From Planctomycetota bacterium (GTDB taxonomy: Bacteria; Planctomycetota; UBA1135; UBA2386): a stretch of 64,000 bases of DNA. The notes beneath the pieces were generated by a model, which saw nothing but the letters and a program-made list of their open reading frames with translations, had not been told where the DNA came from and ran no database searches. Of this stretch, positions 1-7,846 are shown in pieces. Location: contig JALORC010000015.1 in NCBI GenBank assembly GCA_025459175.1, positions 1-64,000 on the forward strand, written 5' to 3'. Numbering within the stretch: the stretch's first letter is position 1; every line of letters starts with the position of its first letter. A program made the position numbers and the translations under genes.

Positions 1-51
1 TCACGGAGTGGGACCGCGTTTCATTTTGCGGGGGCTGGTTTCGGATCGGAG

Positions 52-90
52 CGCTGCGGTCTGTCGAGCTTTGCTCGGAGCCCCGCAGCG
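52..90. other. Imperfect inverted repeat in the gene-free left edge
   Basis: An 8-bp outer stem (52-59 with 83-90) encloses a 5-bp inner stem (65-69 with 73-77) around a TTT loop, separated by a small internal loop. The first 242 bases hold no convincing gene. The hairpin could be a terminator of a gene to the left or a structured leader, but there is no T tract and no homology claim can be made. Confidence 0.3.
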
Positions 91-242
91 GATCTTGGCG
101 TCCCGCTGGAGCACTACTGCCCGCAGCGGTGATGCCGCGGCGATGCGGAAGGAGCCGTGCCTGACTGCGAACGGCACCGACACCATGGTGTTTCCGCTCG
201 CGACAGTTGCAACCATGCGGTGTCGCGTGGAACGTCTTGGTC

Positions 243-1031
243 GTGTCTGCCAGCCCGTTGACAGTACCAGAGGCCCGAACCGATCCGGTTCTGCGTCGCT
301 TCCCACTGCGCCGTCTGCGTCTCCCGCTCGGCGCGGGAACCATGGATCTGGTGGTGCCGGACGCTGAGGGTTGGATCCGACAGGGAGAATGGGCCGACGC
401 GACGCTGCGCGGGGCCGAGCCGCCGTATTGGATCCAGATCTGGCCAGCGGCCGTGGCGACGGCCCGCCTGTTGACGCGGGTCGGCACGCTGCTCGGCAAG
501 CGAACTCTCGATCTGGGATGCGGTCTCGGGGTGCCCGGAATCGCTGCCGCCAGGGCAGGAGCCGCGGTGACCTTTGCCGACCGCCAACCGGAAGCGCTCG
601 CCTTCGCCGGTTGGAATGCGGCGCGGCAGCCTTCGGCAGCGGCTGCGTCGTTGCACCAGATCGACTGGAGTCGGGAGGTCGTGCCCGGCACCTTCGACCT
701 GCTCCTGCTCTCCGACGTGAGCTACCGGCCGCTGCATCACCATGCATTGAAACGCCATGTGGCGGCGGTTCTCGACGCCGATGGGGTCGTGCTCCATGCC
801 GATCCTTTGCGGCGGGAGGCGACCCCGTTCGTGAACTGGCTGGCCACCGAGTTCGCCACCGTTTGCACCCAGCGCCGCACCCATTTCCTCGAACGCACGC
901 TCGAGGTCCGGCTCTGCGTGGCGACTCGTTCGCCCGCGGCACTTGCACCTTGGCAGCGAGCCTCGGGGCCGCTCGCTGCCAGGTCGGATACAGATCCCGC
1001 CTCGAGCTCGTCCGAGCCAACCAACTCATGA
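243..1031 (+). CDS. Class I SAM-dependent methyltransferase (METTL16/ETFB-lysine-MT-like group)
   Basis: The protein is a Rossmann-fold methyltransferase of about 262 residues. The SAM-binding motif I reads LDLGCGLGVPGIAAA, and the preceding PPYWIQIWPAA segment resembles the PYWxxxWPS element of the lysine-methyltransferase-like family that modifies proteins such as ETFB or elongation factors. The substrate cannot be deduced. The start is uncertain: TTG at 207, GTG at 243 and ATG at 342 are in frame. GTG 243 is chosen because it keeps the probable N-terminal beta-strand region (FPLRRLRLPLG) without the improbable upstream residues. The stop overlaps the next gene by ATGA, so it is probably translationally coupled to the ABC transporter genes. 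Confidence 0.75.
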   Translation: MSASPLTVPEARTDPVLRRFPLRRLRLPLGAGTMDLVVPDAEGWIRQGEWADATLRGAEPPYWIQIWPAAVATARLLTRVGTLLGKRTLDLGCGLGVPGIAAARAGAAVTFADRQPEALAFAGWNAARQPSAAAASLHQIDWSREVVPGTFDLLLLSDVSYRPLHHHALKRHVAAVLDADGVVLHADPLRREATPFVNWLATEFATVCTQRRTHFLERTLEVRLCVATRSPAALAPWQRASGPLAARSDTDPASSSSEPTNS

Positions 1032-2011
1032 CCGTCAGCCTCGAACGGGTCACCATCCGCTACGGCACCCACACTGCGGTCGAGGACCTCTCGGTGACCT
1101 TCGAACGCGGTGCGATCGGGCTGTTGGGGCGCAACGGGGCCGGCAAGAGCTCGGTGCTGAAGGCGCTGCTCGGGCTGGTTCGGCCCCAGCAGGGTGTCAT
1201 GCGCTTCCTCGACCTGCCCGCCGACGCTTCGCCGGCCGCCATTCGCGCCCACGTCGGCTACATGCCCGAGCGGGACGCCCATCTGCCGCAGGCCACCGGC
1301 TTCGACATGGTGTCCCTGCTCGGCATGCTCAGTGGCATGCCCAAGCGCGATGCGTGGCGGCGTGCGCACGAAGTGCTCTACCTGGTCGGCCTCGACGAAC
1401 AGCGCTACCGCCCGGTGGCCGGCTACAGCACCGGCATGAAACAGAAGGTCAAGCTGGCGGCTGCGCTGGTGCACGACCCGCAGGTGCTGTTCCTCGACGA
1501 GCCGACCAACGGCCTCGATCCAGCCGGCCGCAGCGACATGTTGCAACTCATCCGCCAGCTCAGCCGCGAACTCGGCAAGTCGGTGCTGTTCTCGACCCAC
1601 ATCCTGCAAGACGTCGAAGTCGTCTGCGATGCCGCCGTCGTGCTCGAGCGAGGTCGGGTCGTGGCGCAGGGGTCGCTGCAGGATCTGACGCGCGGCGGGG
1701 AACGTCAGCACACGCTCGGGGTCGAACCCGCGACGCCGGCGGTCGCGGCGGCTCTGGCGCGCTTGGGGCGCGTGCAGGTCGACGCCAACGGCCGCTACTC
1801 GCTGTGGCTGCCGGCGGCCGCCAACGTCGGCGAAGTGTTCGCCGTGGTGGCCAGCTGCGGCGCGGCCGTTCGCAGCTTCGTGCCACATCGGCGCTCGCTC
1901 GAGGACGTGTTCCTGCAGGCGATCTCGATGCCACCGACGAACGGTGCTGACACCGCATCGCCGCAGCCCTCGCCGACAGCCGGCGCCGCCGCCGACGGAG
2001 CGAGCGCATGA
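1028..2011 (+). CDS. ABC-2 type transporter ATP-binding protein 1
   Basis: This is a 327-residue cytoplasmic ATPase of the ABC-2/CcmA/NatA class that would power the permease encoded next to it. Visible motifs are Walker A (GRNGAGKSS), the signature (YSTGMKQK) and Walker B running into LFLDEPTNGLDP, followed by the switch histidine in FSTHIL. The C-terminal 100 residues form the extra domain usual in this class. The ATG at 1028 overlaps the methyltransferase stop, and its own TGA overlaps the permease ATG at 2008. The transported substrate is unknown. The family is certain, the direction (export) is inferred from the family. Confidence 0.93.
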   Translation: MTVSLERVTIRYGTHTAVEDLSVTFERGAIGLLGRNGAGKSSVLKALLGLVRPQQGVMRFLDLPADASPAAIRAHVGYMPERDAHLPQATGFDMVSLLGMLSGMPKRDAWRRAHEVLYLVGLDEQRYRPVAGYSTGMKQKVKLAAALVHDPQVLFLDEPTNGLDPAGRSDMLQLIRQLSRELGKSVLFSTHILQDVEVVCDAAVVLERGRVVAQGSLQDLTRGGERQHTLGVEPATPAVAAALARLGRVQVDANGRYSLWLPAAANVGEVFAVVASCGAAVRSFVPHRRSLEDVFLQAISMPPTNGADTASPQPSPTAGAAADGASA

Positions 2012-2913
2012 GCCAGCGGCTGACCTACCGCACCAGCCACTTCGAACCAGTCCCTGCCTGGCGCCGCTGGTGGCCGCTGGCCTGGGCCGAGGCGTCTTCG
2101 TTGTTCCGCAGCATCTGGGGCGTGGTGCTGTTCTGTGTCTGCTTGCTGCCGGTGCTGATCCGACTGGCGATGCTGCTGATCATGTTCGGCGTGGTCAACT
2201 TCGGCCCGCCCTCGCTGCGCAATCGTCTGACTTCCCGCGCCACCGGGGAACTGGCGAGCATCGACCCTAGGCGGGTCGAGTTCTATGTCGAGCCGGTGCT
2301 GCAGGTGATGCCGGGCATGGTGTTCGTGCTGCTGCTGTCATCGCTCGTGATCGCGCGCTCCGTGGCTCGCGACCGCAGCACCAACGCGCTCGAGCTCTAT
2401 TGGACCCGGGGCATCACGCCGTGGACCTACCTGCTGGCCAAGTGGTTCGGTGGGCTCATGCTGCTGAGCCTGCTGACCGTGATCGCGCCGTTGGCCCTGT
2501 GGACCACCGCCGTGTTCCTGGCCGAGGACTGGTCGCTGTTCCTCGACAGCTGGCTGCCGATGCTGATCGCGCTGTCGGCACTGATGCTGGTCACCGCCGT
2601 CTGGAGTGCCCTTGGCATCCTGCTCTCTGCCGCGGCAAACTCCCCGAACGGGGCCATGGTCGCCTGGATCTCGTTGCTGGTGGGCAGCGGTGCGCTCGCG
2701 GTGGTGCTCGCCGTCGTGTTGCGTGAGCCATGGTTGCGGTCCTGCTTGTCGGTCTGGGACGCAGGGGGGGTGATCGTGCGGGCCTTGGCGGGCCTCGCGC
2801 AACCGCGCGGCGGCGTGTCGGTCGCCGGTGCGGGCTGCGTGCTCGGTGGCCTGCTGCTGTTCACCTGGTGGCGGGCGCGCCGGCGGCTGCGCCTCGGGGA
2901 GGCGATCGGATGA
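2008..2913 (+). CDS. ABC-2 type transporter permease 1
   Basis: A 301-residue inner-membrane protein with about six hydrophobic segments (near residues 35-58, 98-116, 150-175, 185-208, 215-235 and 265-288). The short stretch RDRSTNALELYWTRGITPWTYLLAKW is the coupling and loop region typical of ABC-2 permeases, in which a protease-free exporter core follows a cytoplasmic loop. It overlaps both flanking ATPase genes by four bases and so most likely forms a complex with the ATPase encoded at 1028. No substrate-specific feature is visible. Confidence 0.88.
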   Translation: MSQRLTYRTSHFEPVPAWRRWWPLAWAEASSLFRSIWGVVLFCVCLLPVLIRLAMLLIMFGVVNFGPPSLRNRLTSRATGELASIDPRRVEFYVEPVLQVMPGMVFVLLLSSLVIARSVARDRSTNALELYWTRGITPWTYLLAKWFGGLMLLSLLTVIAPLALWTTAVFLAEDWSLFLDSWLPMLIALSALMLVTAVWSALGILLSAAANSPNGAMVAWISLLVGSGALAVVLAVVLREPWLRSCLSVWDAGGVIVRALAGLAQPRGGVSVAGAGCVLGGLLLFTWWRARRRLRLGEAIG

Positions 2914-3908
2914 GCGCGTTGCCTCCGTCTGCGCCGACCTCCGCACCGGCTCCTGGGTCCCGACCGGAGGTCGTGGCGACGTCGCCCGATCGCGGCAGCG
3001 GCCCTACGCTGCAGTTCGACCACGTCACCAAGTGGTATGGCAGAATCGCCGCGCTGCTGGACGTCTCGTTCGCGGTCGGTTGCGAGGTCGTCGGGCTGGT
3101 CGGCAAGAACGGCGTCGGCAAGTCGACCCTGATGAAGCTCGCGGCCGGCCTGTTGCGCCCCAGCCAGGGTGAGGTCCGAGTCGGTCCCGACCCGGCCGGC
3201 TCGGTGCGCGCCCGCAGCAATCTCGGCTTCAGCCCGGATGTCGAACGGCTCTACGACGAACTGTCCGGGGTCACGTTCGTCGCGTGGATGCTGCGCTACC
3301 ACGGCTACGGTGCTGCCGCGGCCCGGCAGCGAGCGGCCGACGTGTTGGTCGAGCTCGGCCTCGGCGAGCACATGCACCGGCGGATCCGAGAGTACAGCAA
3401 GGGCATGCGCCAGCGCGTGCGGCTGGCGCAGGCGCTCGCGCATCGACCGCGCTTCCTGTTGCTCGACGAGCCGATGACCGGGCTCGATCCGGTCGCTCGG
3501 GCCGAGCTGGCGCAACGGATCCGCGCCTTGCCGCAGCAGGGCACCGGCGTGCTGGTGTCCAGCCATGTGCTGCACGAACTCGAGACGGTGGTCGATCGCG
3601 TCGTGCTGGTGCACCAAGGCCGCCTGTTGGCTCAGGGCAAGGTCCACGAACTGCGCGCGCAGCTGCCGGCGCAACCGCATCGGCTGCGGCTGGTCGGCGC
3701 CCGCCCACGTGAGCTGGCCGCTCGCCTGTTGTCCTGGCCACAAGTGCAGTCGGTTCGGGTGCACGACGACTCGCTCGAGGTGGCGGTCGCCGGCGCGGAC
3801 TTCTATGCGGAGCTGACCCGCCTCGGGGCCGAATGGCCCGGGGGCCTCCACGAGATCGTGCCGCTCGACGACGACCTCGCTTCCGTGTTCGGATATCTGG
3901 TCGGATGA
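2910..3908 (+). CDS. ABC-2 type transporter ATP-binding protein 2
   Basis: A second ABC-2 class ATPase, 332 residues, with a proline/alanine-rich N-terminal extension of about 35 residues before the ABC domain. Walker A is GKNGVGKST, the signature is YSKGMRQRVRLAQA, and Walker B ends in LLLDEPMTGLDP with SSHVL as the switch. It is not a close copy of the ATPase at 1028, so the two pairs look like an ancient duplication or a four-component exporter rather than a recent tandem copy. Start and stop both overlap neighbours by ATGA. Confidence 0.92.
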   Translation: MSALPPSAPTSAPAPGSRPEVVATSPDRGSGPTLQFDHVTKWYGRIAALLDVSFAVGCEVVGLVGKNGVGKSTLMKLAAGLLRPSQGEVRVGPDPAGSVRARSNLGFSPDVERLYDELSGVTFVAWMLRYHGYGAAAARQRAADVLVELGLGEHMHRRIREYSKGMRQRVRLAQALAHRPRFLLLDEPMTGLDPVARAELAQRIRALPQQGTGVLVSSHVLHELETVVDRVVLVHQGRLLAQGKVHELRAQLPAQPHRLRLVGARPRELAARLLSWPQVQSVRVHDDSLEVAVAGADFYAELTRLGAEWPGGLHEIVPLDDDLASVFGYLVG

Positions 3909-4732
3909 ACCAACCTCGACCGCTCGGCCTGCTCGGCACCGTGCTCGAATCGGCACGCCAGACCACGTTGCGCCTGCGTGGCCACCGCGTCTGGTGGTGG
4001 GTCGGCGTGGGGGCGTTGATTCTCGCCGCCGCCTCGTGGCTGCTGGCGAGTCGCGCCCACGAACGCGTCGACGGTCGCTCGCTGTTCTGCGTGGTGGCTT
4101 GGTGGCTGCACGGCACCGTCGTGCTGCCGTGGTTGGTGCTCTACCTCGGCGTGCAGAGCCTGCACGGCGGCATCGAGGATCGCACCTTCCAGTACCTGTT
4201 CCTGCGGCCGGTCGCGCGCCCGGCGCTGCTGCTCGGCAACTGGCTCGCGGTGTCGGCGCTCGGTGCCGTGATCGGCGCGATCGGCTCGTTAGCCGCGTTC
4301 GTCGGCATCGCCGCACACCCCGGGTTGTGGCCGGACGGTGTGCAGTGGGAACTCGTCGGCGTGTTCGCCCGCAGCTACGCGGTGGCCGCCATCGCCTATG
4401 CCGCCGCCGCGATGCTGTTCAGCAGCTGGTTCCGGCGGCCACTGGTCTGGGCCGCATTCTTCGTCGTCGGTCTGCAGCAGCTGACCGCCAACTTGCCGAT
4501 CTCCGCCGGTCTGCGCCAGCTCACCATCACCGATCCGTTGCGCCGGCTGATCCTCGACGGGGTCGAGCCGGATCCACGCCTGGCCAAGAGCCTGTGGCCG
4601 GCCGAATCCGAGTTCCGCACCGAACTGATCGGCTCACCGTTGACCGAACTCGCGTGGTTCACCGGCGTCTGCCTGCTGCTGGCAGCCATCGCCTACCAGC
4701 GCAGCGAGTACGACGCCCGCAGCCGCGACTGA
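3905..4732 (+). CDS. ABC-2 type transporter permease 2
   Basis: A 275-residue membrane protein with about six hydrophobic segments, including ones near residues 34-52, 65-90, 115-140 and 150-200. The stretch GGIEDRTFQYLFLRPVARPALLLGNW is the conserved cytoplasmic loop of ABC-2 permeases (compare the equivalent loop of permease 1). It is the last gene of the four-gene ABC run, and the 73 bases after it contain the promoter-like box of the next gene. Partner ATPase: the gene at 2910, by adjacency and overlap. Confidence 0.87.
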   Translation: MNQPRPLGLLGTVLESARQTTLRLRGHRVWWWVGVGALILAAASWLLASRAHERVDGRSLFCVVAWWLHGTVVLPWLVLYLGVQSLHGGIEDRTFQYLFLRPVARPALLLGNWLAVSALGAVIGAIGSLAAFVGIAAHPGLWPDGVQWELVGVFARSYAVAAIAYAAAAMLFSSWFRRPLVWAAFFVVGLQQLTANLPISAGLRQLTITDPLRRLILDGVEPDPRLAKSLWPAESEFRTELIGSPLTELAWFTGVCLLLAAIAYQRSEYDARSRD

Positions 4733-4769
4733 GAGGCTGGCCACCGCGCCATCGGTGCAGCCTTCCGCG

Positions 4770-4799
4770 TTGCCCCGCCGCCGCGAAGCGCTCTACGCT
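4770..4799 (+). promoter_or_regulatory. Promoter-like pair for the histidine kinase
   Basis: TTGCCC at 4770-4775 and TACGCT at 4794-4799 are separated by 18 bases. The GTG at 4806 lies six bases after the -10-like box, where transcription would normally begin, so the mRNA is probably leaderless. Confidence 0.45.
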
Positions 4800-4805
4800 G
4801 CCGAG

Positions 4806-6170
4806 GTGGCTCTACCCGTAGCAAGCGATCGCACGACGTTGCTGCCCGACGACGTCCGCGAACTCTCGGCGCTGCTGTCGCAGGTGGCCTGGTTCAACCG
4901 GCTGCGGTTGATGGTCGCCGCCGGCGTGATCTGGTTGTGCGCGATGGCGTCCCACGCGCTGGGCATCATCGCCGATCCGTGGCCGCTGTACGGACTCGGC
5001 GGCGCGATCGCCGTCGTCGACGGCCTCTACCTGCTGATGTTCTCCCGCCTGCAGCGCCGCAGCGTCGCCGTGGTGCGGCGTCACGTCTACCTGCAGATCG
5101 CCGTGGACCTGCTGATCCTGACCGGTCTGCTGCACTGGTCGGGCGGCATCACCAACCCGCTGTCGCTGTTCTATCTGTTCCACGCCTTCATCGCCGCCCT
5201 GGTGCTCTCGGTGCGCGCAGCGGTCGTGGTGGCGGTGGCCAGCCTGGTGCTGCTGCTCTCGCTCGGCTTCGCCGAACGCCTCGGCTGGCTCGCGCACCAC
5301 CCGTTGCAGCTGGGGCTGGCCGATCTGATGCAGGTGCAGCCACTCGGCTTCGGCTTGTTGGTGCTCGCGTTCGCGTCGACGATGGGGTTCTCGATCTACT
5401 TCGTTGCCACCGTGCTGGGCCGACTCAAGCAGAACGAGCAGCAGCTGGTGCGGCTCGGCACGCACCTGGCGCTCAGCGAGAAGCTGGCCTCGGTCGGCAC
5501 GCTAGCGGCCGGCGTCAGCCACGAGATCAACAACCCGATCGGCGTCATCGCCAACAAGGTGCAGATCCTCCGCTACCGGTTGCAGGACGGCGACAGCGCC
5601 GACAAGTTGTTGGCCGAACTCGATGTGATCGACAAGCACAGCAAGCGCATCGCCCAGATCACGGCGGGCCTGCTGCAGTTCTCGCGCGAGACGCCGTTCG
5701 AACTGCGACCGCTGGACCTCGGCAATCTGGTGCGCGAGGCCGCGGACCTGGTGCGGGTGCCGTTCCGCGCCGCCGAGGTCGAGTTGGCGACCGAGGTGCG
5801 GCCGTTGCCGGACGACCAGCAGGTGCTCGGCTCGGCGAACCACCTGCTGCAGGTGCTGATCAACATGCTGCTGAACGCCAAGGATGCGTCCTCGCGCGGC
5901 GGGCTGGTGCAGCTGGTAGCGGAGCTGGTCGATCGTGAGATGGTGTTGCGGATCACTGATCACGGCACCGGCATCGCCGCCGAGCATCTGGCCAAGGTGT
6001 TCGACCCGTTCTTCACCACCAAGGACGTCGACAAGGGCACCGGGCTCGGCCTCGCCATCAGCCATGGCATCGTCGAGCGGCATCAGGGCAGGATCGAGGT
6101 CGAGAGTGAGCTCGGGCGAGGCACGACGTTCCGCGTAGTGCTGCCGGTGCATCTCGTTCCGCCGTCCTGA
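4806..6170 (+). CDS. RegB/PrrB-like membrane sensor histidine kinase
   Basis: A 454-residue two-component sensor. About six membrane segments fill residues 25-205. They contain GGITNPL (about 113-119), which matches the GGxxNPF heptapeptide known in RegB/PrrB as the quinone-binding redox-sensing element. The kinase core follows: H-box GVSHEINNP with phospho-acceptor His239, N-box MLLNAKDAS, DHGTGI, FDPFFTTK and GTGLGLAI. A GTG at 4755 is also in frame; 4806 is preferred because of the TACGCT box just before it. No response regulator lies next to it, which is unusual for RegB types. Redox sensing is inferred from the heptapeptide only. Confidence 0.88.
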   Translation: MALPVASDRTTLLPDDVRELSALLSQVAWFNRLRLMVAAGVIWLCAMASHALGIIADPWPLYGLGGAIAVVDGLYLLMFSRLQRRSVAVVRRHVYLQIAVDLLILTGLLHWSGGITNPLSLFYLFHAFIAALVLSVRAAVVVAVASLVLLLSLGFAERLGWLAHHPLQLGLADLMQVQPLGFGLLVLAFASTMGFSIYFVATVLGRLKQNEQQLVRLGTHLALSEKLASVGTLAAGVSHEINNPIGVIANKVQILRYRLQDGDSADKLLAELDVIDKHSKRIAQITAGLLQFSRETPFELRPLDLGNLVREAADLVRVPFRAAEVELATEVRPLPDDQQVLGSANHLLQVLINMLLNAKDASSRGGLVQLVAELVDREMVLRITDHGTGIAAEHLAKVFDPFFTTKDVDKGTGLGLAISHGIVERHQGRIEVESELGRGTTFRVVLPVHLVPPS

Positions 6171-6309
6171 CACACCTAGCGGTGGTTCGGTCGCGGAGCG
6201 GCCGGGGCTACTGCTAGTGGTCGACGTCAAAAAGTCCTTGGCACCGGACGGTCTGCTGCGTAGCTTCCAGGCGGTGTTGGGCGGTCGCCAAGGGAGGGAC
6301 CGACGGCAC

Positions 6310-6340
6310 GGGCCGCCCGGACTAGGCATCTGGGCGGCCC
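6310..6340. terminator. Strong hairpin, possible bidirectional terminator
   Basis: A 12-bp stem with one G-U pair (6310-6321 with 6329-6340) closes on a 7-base loop. It lies between convergent genes. There is no run of T after it on the plus strand (GACTCTCTCT follows), so termination is inferred from position and stem strength. Confidence 0.5.
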
Positions 6341-6364
6341 GACTCTCTCTGGCCCGCTGTCGCC

Positions 6365-6439
6365 CGACGGTCCATCGTGCGACGCTCCATCGTGCGACGG
6401 CCCATGGTTCGACCGCCCATCGTTCGACCGCCCGCGCCA
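6365..6439. repeat. 15-bp imperfect tandem repeat, about 4.5 copies
   Basis: Units begin at 6365, 6380, 6395, 6410 and 6425, each starting CGAC and most containing CCATsGT; the last is partial. The period is a multiple of three, so it gives five-residue repeats in any frame, but no supported gene covers it. Confidence 0.75.
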
Positions 6440-6760
6440 GAGCAACCGTCTGGGCTGCAGCTCGGGCGCAAGGCGGCTGACGCACACCGGGTCACTGCAG
6501 CGGCGATCTTCGCCGCAGGGCGCGCGCGGTCGTGCTCCGGGGCGCGCCGCCGGGATCTCACCATGGCTCCGGCGTGAGTCTGCTCCGGGGCGCATCCTCC
6601 GGAAGAGAAGCCCGCGTCAGCCACTCGGTGGGCGACGCAGCGGGGAGCGCGGTGGTGTTGGTCCGCCTCGTGCCGCGCTCGGTGATACCTGGAGCCGGGG
6701 CGGTGGGAAGCCGGGGCCGCGGGGAGCCGGGGCCACGGGGGCGCGCCGGCTCACTCGGCG

Positions 6761-6982
6761 TCAAATCTTGACGTCGAGAACCTGGTTGACGTTGAAGTCG
6801 TAGCTGAACTCTTCGTCGACGTTGATCAAGCGGCCGGTGCCCTTGAACTCGTTGAAGATGATGGCTCCGGACAGGGCGCGGCCGTCCTCGAGGGACAGCT
6901 CGACCCAGTCAGCTTGCCGAGCGTTCATCAGCAGGTCGTAGACTTCGTCGCGGGTGAGGCGTGTGGTGTGCCGTTCGGCCAT
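6761..6982 (-). CDS. Small acidic protein of unknown function
   Basis: A 73-residue protein beginning MAERHTTRLTRDEVYDLLMN. It has a short helical N-terminus and then alternating beta-type segments (WVELSLEDGRALSGAIIF, then TGRLINVDEEFSYDF), which would suit a small SH3-like barrel. I do not recognise the family. The ATG at 6982 is chosen because GGAG stands about 8-11 bases before it, one of the few clear Shine-Dalgarno sequences in the window; in-frame codons further upstream look like shadow sequence. It is followed downstream by the gene-free region and preceded by the Nudix gene. Confidence 0.7.
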   Translation of the reverse strand: MAERHTTRLTRDEVYDLLMNARQADWVELSLEDGRALSGAIIFNEFKGTGRLINVDEEFSYDFNVNQVLDVKI

Positions 6983-7119
6983 GGGTTTGGTCTCCTGCGC
7001 AGCGCAATGCTGGGGCAAGGCTGGCGTCTGGTTCAGGGCCGGTTCCGTTCGGAACATGGAAGCCGGCAGGGTCGTCAAAGCTTGGTCGCGGAAGTTGGGG
7101 ATCGTCGGGTAACCGCCCA

Positions 7120-7833
7120 TCACCCGCGGAGCATCGATGCATCCGAAGGGGCCGTGCCACGGGCGACATGCCCGAGGACGCCAGCACGAACCAACAACTG
7201 TGACCAAGTCTCGAACTGGGCCGGATTCTGCCACAGGTCGGCAAATCCGGCAAGGTGGGTGAACCCGCCGCGCATCTTCGAGATTTCACCGATTCCAACT
7301 CTCGACGCGGCGTCTGCCAGTGCCAGCGGCAGGTCGACCGCGTAGGCCAGCCCGGCGTGGACCTGGCCGACCTCGGTCGAATCATCGTTGATCAGTCCCA
7401 GCAGGCGAGGCGCGGGCAGCTCGATGCCCCCGAGGTCCAGTTCTTCGGTGAGTTCCCGGTGCAGCGCGGCGGCGAAGAACGCGGCGCCGGGGCCGGTGCG
7501 TCGGTCCAGCGGCTCGATGTGGCCCCCGAGGCCGATCGACCAGGCGCCATGCAGCCGCGCCTCGCTCTGACCGCTGGTGCGCTGCACGACGAACACGCCG
7601 CGGGCCGCTGCGGGCAGACTCGGCCAGTCGGGGCCGCCGCAGCGCAGCACGCAGTAGGGGATCCACTGCTTCCACGCCGGCGTGCGCTCGGCGGTCGGCC
7701 GGTCGACGAACCGGCCGCTGCCGGCCGCCCGCTCGAGGAACGCCTCGGCGGCATCGGCGCCGATCGGGGTGAAGCCCTGCGGCCAGTCGCCGCCGAAGAA
7801 CGCGGCCCGATCGACGACGTGGATCTCGGTCAC
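7120..7833 (-). CDS. Nudix-fold hydrolase-like protein
   Basis: A 237-residue protein. The core runs from WIPYCVLRCGG through GVFVVQR to a Nudix-box-like segment, GGHIEPL...RELTEELDL. The REUxEE core is intact, but the usual glycine after EE is Asp and the spacer between GGHIEP and RELTEE is longer than in the standard box. Nudix proteins cleave nucleoside diphosphates linked to another moiety; the substrate here is unknown and the altered box makes activity uncertain. The GTG start at 7833 lies 13 bases after the Tex-like gene's stop, so the two are likely co-transcribed. Confidence 0.75.
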   Translation of the reverse strand: MTEIHVVDRAAFFGGDWPQGFTPIGADAAEAFLERAAGSGRFVDRPTAERTPAWKQWIPYCVLRCGGPDWPSLPAAARGVFVVQRTSGQSEARLHGAWSIGLGGHIEPLDRRTGPGAAFFAAALHRELTEELDLGGIELPAPRLLGLINDDSTEVGQVHAGLAYAVDLPLALADAASRVGIGEISKMRGGFTHLAGFADLWQNPAQFETWSQLLVRAGVLGHVARGTAPSDASMLRG

Positions 7834-7846
7834 GGCGCGGCCTCGC

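Larger units (their letters stand above)
6171..6760. other. Gene-free region with hairpin and short tandem repeats
   Basis: No open frame here has a convincing start, codon pattern or recognisable product. The stretch holds a strong hairpin (6310-6340), a 15-bp tandem repeat (6365-6439) and, near 6685-6745, several loose copies of a GGAGCCGGGGC-type block. It separates the convergent histidine kinase and small-protein genes. Confidence 0.6.

Noticed and set aside
1-1056. A 351-residue minus-strand frame at the left edge
   Set aside because: It has only Arg/Pro/Ala-rich sequence and is the shadow of the plus-strand methyltransferase, which has clear SAM motifs.
6406-6424. tRNA T-loop-like GGTTCGACC
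   Set aside because: It belongs to the 15-bp repeat and no acceptor, D or anticodon arm can be drawn.
6322-6624. Minus-strand 100-residue frame with GGRTM-like repeats
   Set aside because: The repetition comes from the 15-bp DNA repeat, and there is no start signal or recognisable product.
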